From Maricaulis sp. (lineage in GTDB: Bacteria > Pseudomonadota > Alphaproteobacteria > Caulobacterales > Maricaulaceae), in NCBI RefSeq assembly GCF_017642925.1, contig NZ_JAEPOL010000010.1, forward strand, positions 62,001-126,000: a stretch of DNA of 64,000 bases. The letters are read 5' to 3'. Below, piece by piece: positions 60,898 through 64,000 of the stretch. The stretch's first letter is position 1, and every line of letters starts with the position of its first letter. The notes below the pieces were generated by a model that worked only from the letters and a program-made list of their open reading frames with translations, had not been told where the DNA came from and did not search any database. The translations under genes and the position numbers were made by a program.

Positions 60898-62424
60898 ATG
60901 GACATGCTGGCCTCTCTCCTGCCGGCAGGCATTGCCGTGCACGCGCCTGCGCTGATCGTCGTCATTCCGCTGATCATGGCGGCCGTGGCGGCCCTGATGC
61001 CGCGCGGCATCTTCGCCTGGGGTGTCACCCTGGCGACCGCCATCGCCGTGGCGGTGCTGTCGCTGAACATTCTCGGCCAGGTCTCGACCGGCGGGGTGAT
61101 TTCCTACGCCATGGGCGGCTGGCTGCCGCCGGTGGGCATCGAGCTGCGCGTCGACATGCTCAACGTGCCGCTGCTGCTCCTGGTGGGCATTGTCGGCCTC
61201 TTGTGCGTCATCTACGCCCTGCCGTCGGTCGCGGACGAGATCGCGAAGAAGCAGCAATCGCTCTTCTATTCCGCCTTCCTGGTCTGCTTTGCCGGCCTGC
61301 TGGGCGTGACGATCACGGGCGACGCCTTCAACGTCTTCGTCTTCCTGGAAATCTCCTCGATCTCCACCTACACGATCATCGCCATGGGTGCCGGCAAGGA
61401 TCGCCGCGCCCTGACCGCCAGCTATAACTATCTGGTGCTCGGCACGATCGGCGCGACCTTCTTCGTCATCGGCGTCGGCTTCCTCTACATGGCCACCGGC
61501 ACGCTCAACATTGCCGACATGGCCGCCGTGCTGGAACAGAACGGGCATGACCGCGTCACCCAGGCCGCCTTCGCCTTCATCGTGGTGGGGCTGGGCCTCA
61601 AAGCCGCAATGTTCCCGCTGCATGTCTGGCTGCCCAACGCCTACGCCTTCGCGCCGAACTTCGTCACCGCCTTCCTGGCCTCCACGGCCACCAAGGTCGC
61701 CTTCTACGCGCTGATCCGCTTCGTCTTCTCGGTCTTCCACCCGGAGGTGAACTTCGTCGCGATGTCCTTCACCTGGCTGTTCGCCGTGGTCGGGGTCATC
61801 GCCATGATGGTGGCTTCGGTGCAGGCGGTCTTCCAGACCGATGCAAGGCGCCTTCTGGCCTATTCCTCGGTGGCGCAGGTCGGCTACATGATGCTGGGTC
61901 TGGGCATGGGCACCGCAGCCGGCCTGTCGGCCAGCATGCTGCACCTGATGAACCACGCCCTGATGAAGGGTGCGCTGTTCATGGCGCTGGGGGCCTTTGC
62001 GCTGAATTTCGGTGTGCGCCGGGTCAAGGATCTCGCCGGTCTCGGCCAGACCATGCCGGCCTCCTCGGCCGCCTTCACCGTCGCCAGCCTGTCGCTGGTC
62101 GGTGTGCCGCTGACGGTGGGCTTCACCTCGAAATGGTATCTGGTCACCGCCGCGCTCGAGCGCGGCTGGTGGTGGGCGGTTGCCGCACTGATGATCTCTT
62201 CGCTGCTGGCGCTGGCCTATGTGGCCCGGCTCCTGTCGGCGATCTGGATGGAAACGCCGCCGGCCGGCAAGGCGGGCCTTGCGCCGGCCCGCCGCCTGGC
62301 GCCGTGGATGGTGCTGGCCCCGATGAGCCTTCTGGCCTTCGCCAATATCTACTTCTTCTTCCACGCTGACCCGCTGGTCGGCCTGGCCCGCGCGGCCGCC
62401 AATGCCGTGATGGGAGGAAACTGA
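60898..62424 (+). CDS. mrpD: Na+/H+ antiporter subunit MrpD/MnhD
   Basis: The 508-residue protein has 14 predicted helices and the antiporter core: FNVFVFLEISSISTYTIIAM (Glu of helix 5), GLGLKAAMFPLHVWLPNAYA and SVQAVFQTDARRLLAYSSVA. It is homologous to NuoM/NuoN of complex I and carries the conserved transmembrane Glu and Lys. It starts at the base after the mrpC stop and has its own overlapping partner downstream. Confidence 0.92.
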   Translation: MDMLASLLPAGIAVHAPALIVVIPLIMAAVAALMPRGIFAWGVTLATAIAVAVLSLNILGQVSTGGVISYAMGGWLPPVGIELRVDMLNVPLLLLVGIVGLLCVIYALPSVADEIAKKQQSLFYSAFLVCFAGLLGVTITGDAFNVFVFLEISSISTYTIIAMGAGKDRRALTASYNYLVLGTIGATFFVIGVGFLYMATGTLNIADMAAVLEQNGHDRVTQAAFAFIVVGLGLKAAMFPLHVWLPNAYAFAPNFVTAFLASTATKVAFYALIRFVFSVFHPEVNFVAMSFTWLFAVVGVIAMMVASVQAVFQTDARRLLAYSSVAQVGYMMLGLGMGTAAGLSASMLHLMNHALMKGALFMALGAFALNFGVRRVKDLAGLGQTMPASSAAFTVASLSLVGVPLTVGFTSKWYLVTAALERGWWWAVAALMISSLLALAYVARLLSAIWMETPPAGKAGLAPARRLAPWMVLAPMSLLAFANIYFFFHADPLVGLARAAANAVMGGN

Positions 62425-62428
62425 GCCG

Positions 62429-63910
62429 ATGTGGACGCCTGAACTCTCCCTTGCCCTGGCGCTGGCCATTCCGGCCATCGGCGGTGTCGCCGTGGCGCTG
62501 CTGGGCAAGTATCCCAATCTGCGCGAAGGCGCGACGCTGGTCTCTGCCGTTCTTCTGGCGCTGAATGTCGCCTATCTGGTCGAGATCGCGCCGAGCCATC
62601 CGGTCCTGGAACTGGCCAATCTGGCGCCGGGCCTGCACCTGGTCTTCCGCCTGGAACCGCTGGGCGCGTTGTTTGCCGCTGTGGCCTCGGGCCTGTGGAT
62701 CGTCAACTCGCTGTATTCCATCGGCTATATGCGCGGGAATGGCGAGAAGAACCAGACGCGCTTCTATGTCTGTTTCTGCATCGCCATCGGTGCCGCCATG
62801 GGCGTGGCCCTGTCGGGCAACCTCTTGACGATGTTCCTGTTCTACGAAGTGCTCACCCTGTCGACCTATCCGCTGGTCACGCACAAGGGTGACGAGAACG
62901 CCAAGCGCGGCGGCAAGATCTATCTGTCCATCCTGCTGGGCGCGTCGATCGGCCTCTTGCTGCCCGCCGTGATCGCCACGCACTACCTTGCCGGTTCGAC
63001 CGATTTCGTCGCCGGCGGCCTCTTGGCCGTCAACGAGGTGACGCCCGCCATTGCCGGTGTGCTGCTGGTGCTGTTCGCCTTCGGGATCGGCAAGGCGGCG
63101 CTGATGCCGGTTCACCCCTGGCTGCCCAACGCCATGGTCGCACCGACACCGGTCTCGGCCCTGCTGCACGCCGTGGCCGTTGTGAAGGCCGGCGTGTTCG
63201 CCATGCTGAAAGTGGGCACCTACATCTTCGGTCCCGCCCTGATCGCCGCCACGCCGACCTCGGACGCGCTGGCCTGGATCGCCGGTATCTCCATCGTGCT
63301 GTCTTCGGTCGTCGCGATGACCAAGGATAATCTGAAGGCCCGGCTGGCCTTCTCCACCGTCTCCCAGCTCTCCTATGTCACGCTGGGCGTGATGCTGGCC
63401 TCGCCGCTGGCCATGCTGGGCGGGGCGCTGCAGATCGTCATGCACGCCTGGGGCAAGATCACCCTCTTCATGAGCGCGGGTGCCATCTACACCGCCACCA
63501 AGAAGACCGAGATCTCGCAGATGGCGGGCCTGGGCCGCTACATGCCCTGGCTGTTCATCGCCTACACGGTCGGCGCGCTGTCGATCATCGGCCTGCCGCC
63601 GCTGGGCGGCACCTGGCCCAAACTCTTCCTGATGCAGGGCGCCTGGGAGAGCGGGCACGGTCTGCTGATCGTGGCGCTGGTGGCCTCGTCCATCCTCAAT
63701 GTCGCCTATCTGCTGCCGCTCTCGGCGCGCGGTTTCTTCTCCGCGCCGGAAGAGGCCAAGCTGAAGAAGAAGCCGCCCATGCTGGTCATCCTGCCGCCGG
63801 TCATCACGGCAGCAGGCGTGCTGGTGCTCTTCTTCCTGATCGGGCCGCTGCGCGATTATCTCGCGCCGGTCTTCCTGTCCTCGTCCCTTGCTGCGGAGGC
63901 CGCCCTGTGA
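62429..63910 (+). CDS. Second antiporter-like subunit, MrpD/NuoM-type (MrpA N-terminal equivalent)
   Basis: The 493-residue protein has the proton-conducting membrane core: NLLTMFLFYEVLTLSTYPLV, GIGKAALMPVHPWLPNAMVA (HxWLP signature) and KDNLKARLAFSTVSQLSYVT. It is homologous to mrpD and complex I antiporter subunits. It lacks the C-terminal DUF4040/MbhE part found in canonical MrpA, because that is a separate gene here. Its stop overlaps the next gene (GTGA). Confidence 0.88.
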   Translation: MWTPELSLALALAIPAIGGVAVALLGKYPNLREGATLVSAVLLALNVAYLVEIAPSHPVLELANLAPGLHLVFRLEPLGALFAAVASGLWIVNSLYSIGYMRGNGEKNQTRFYVCFCIAIGAAMGVALSGNLLTMFLFYEVLTLSTYPLVTHKGDENAKRGGKIYLSILLGASIGLLLPAVIATHYLAGSTDFVAGGLLAVNEVTPAIAGVLLVLFAFGIGKAALMPVHPWLPNAMVAPTPVSALLHAVAVVKAGVFAMLKVGTYIFGPALIAATPTSDALAWIAGISIVLSSVVAMTKDNLKARLAFSTVSQLSYVTLGVMLASPLAMLGGALQIVMHAWGKITLFMSAGAIYTATKKTEISQMAGLGRYMPWLFIAYTVGALSIIGLPPLGGTWPKLFLMQGAWESGHGLLIVALVASSILNVAYLLPLSARGFFSAPEEAKLKKKPPMLVILPPVITAAGVLVLFFLIGPLRDYLAPVFLSSSLAAEAAL

Positions 63911-64000
63911 GCGATCAATCCGGCAAACACGATGAACTCGTGCATCCCGCGGCCCGGCCCTTTTTGTGGCTGGACGCGAAATGGCTGAAATCCTCGATGC
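63907..64000 (+). CDS. Start of the next Mrp-operon gene (cut at window edge)
   Basis: A GTG at 63907 overlaps the preceding stop and opens a frame that runs off the window (VSDQSGKHDELVHPAARPF...). Only 31 residues are visible. It has no helix in the visible part, and the family cannot be named. The coupling to the preceding gene is the only evidence that it belongs to the operon. Confidence 0.55.
   Translation, partial: MSDQSGKHDELVHPAARPFLWLDAKWLKSSM

Overview
The window is about 65% GC with dense genes, ATGA and TGATG overlaps, GTG starts and AGGAGG-type ribosome binding sites. The gene set is typical of an aerobic Gram-negative alphaproteobacterium: DUF2336, the xseB/ispA/dxs/tlyA neighbourhood, a TtpC-type TonB cluster, a TonB-dependent receptor and an Mrp antiporter operon without a full-length MrpA. 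A Maricaulis or Hyphomonas-like relative of the Caulobacterales is my best guess. That placement is inference from gene content, because no rRNA is present. I see no insertion sequence, prophage, CRISPR array or integrase.

Layout. 1-6470: a cut 3-hydroxybutyrate dehydrogenase, a small GIY-YIG nuclease bracketed by three copies of a REP-like palindrome, YaaA, an EEP-fold hydrolase, a GlcD-type FAD dehydrogenase coupled to Sua5, and a cytochrome b561/YceI pair. 6658-16375: an acyl-CoA dehydrogenase, a flavodoxin-like protein, a coupled operon ending in two tandem signal peptidase I genes, an SDR, a SET-domain protein, a DJ-1-like protein, a histone-deacetylase-like hydrolase and a phosphatase. 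15766-22053: xseB, csaA, ispA, dxs and tlyA. A TetR regulator and an S41 peptidase lie between dxs and tlyA and carry two matching operator-like palindromes. 22082-29585: two glycine-zipper proteins, one extremely Arg/Asp/Asn-rich, then aroC, a minimal DnaJ-like protein, pdxH, a DUF1499 protein, an MBL hydrolase and a possible divergent ATP-grasp protein.

29947-38105: peptide ABC permeases (oppB, oppC) and a binding lipoprotein (oppA) without ATPase genes. They are separated by two small paralogous secreted proteins on the other strand, and are followed by a DUF3667 protein and SppA. Two tRNA genes (Pro-CGG and Gln-TTG) follow. 39252-47730 is a complete energy-transduction cluster: DUF3450, a TtpC-like long ExbB, ExbB, two ExbDs, TonB and a TPR protein. 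After a strong terminator come a second TPR paralog and a second TonB. 47795-57770: an S9 oligopeptidase, MsrB, an MFS exporter, a DoxX-like protein, a DUF2336 protein, a divergent VOC/HTH pair, DUF2061 and zinc-ribbon proteins, and a TonB-dependent receptor. 58136-64000: an Mrp-type Na+/H+ antiporter operon (E-F-G-DUF4040/MbhE-B-C-D-second antiporter-like subunit) that continues beyond the window.

The most distinctive items are the duplicated TonB/TPR arm of the Exb cluster, the TetR-S41 module with paired operators, the REP-flanked GIY-YIG gene, the His/Ala-rich insert in MrpC, and the repeat-built Arg/Asp-rich glycine-zipper protein. None is clearly a wholly new system. Starts were chosen from ribosome binding sites and family N-termini. 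No database search was possible.
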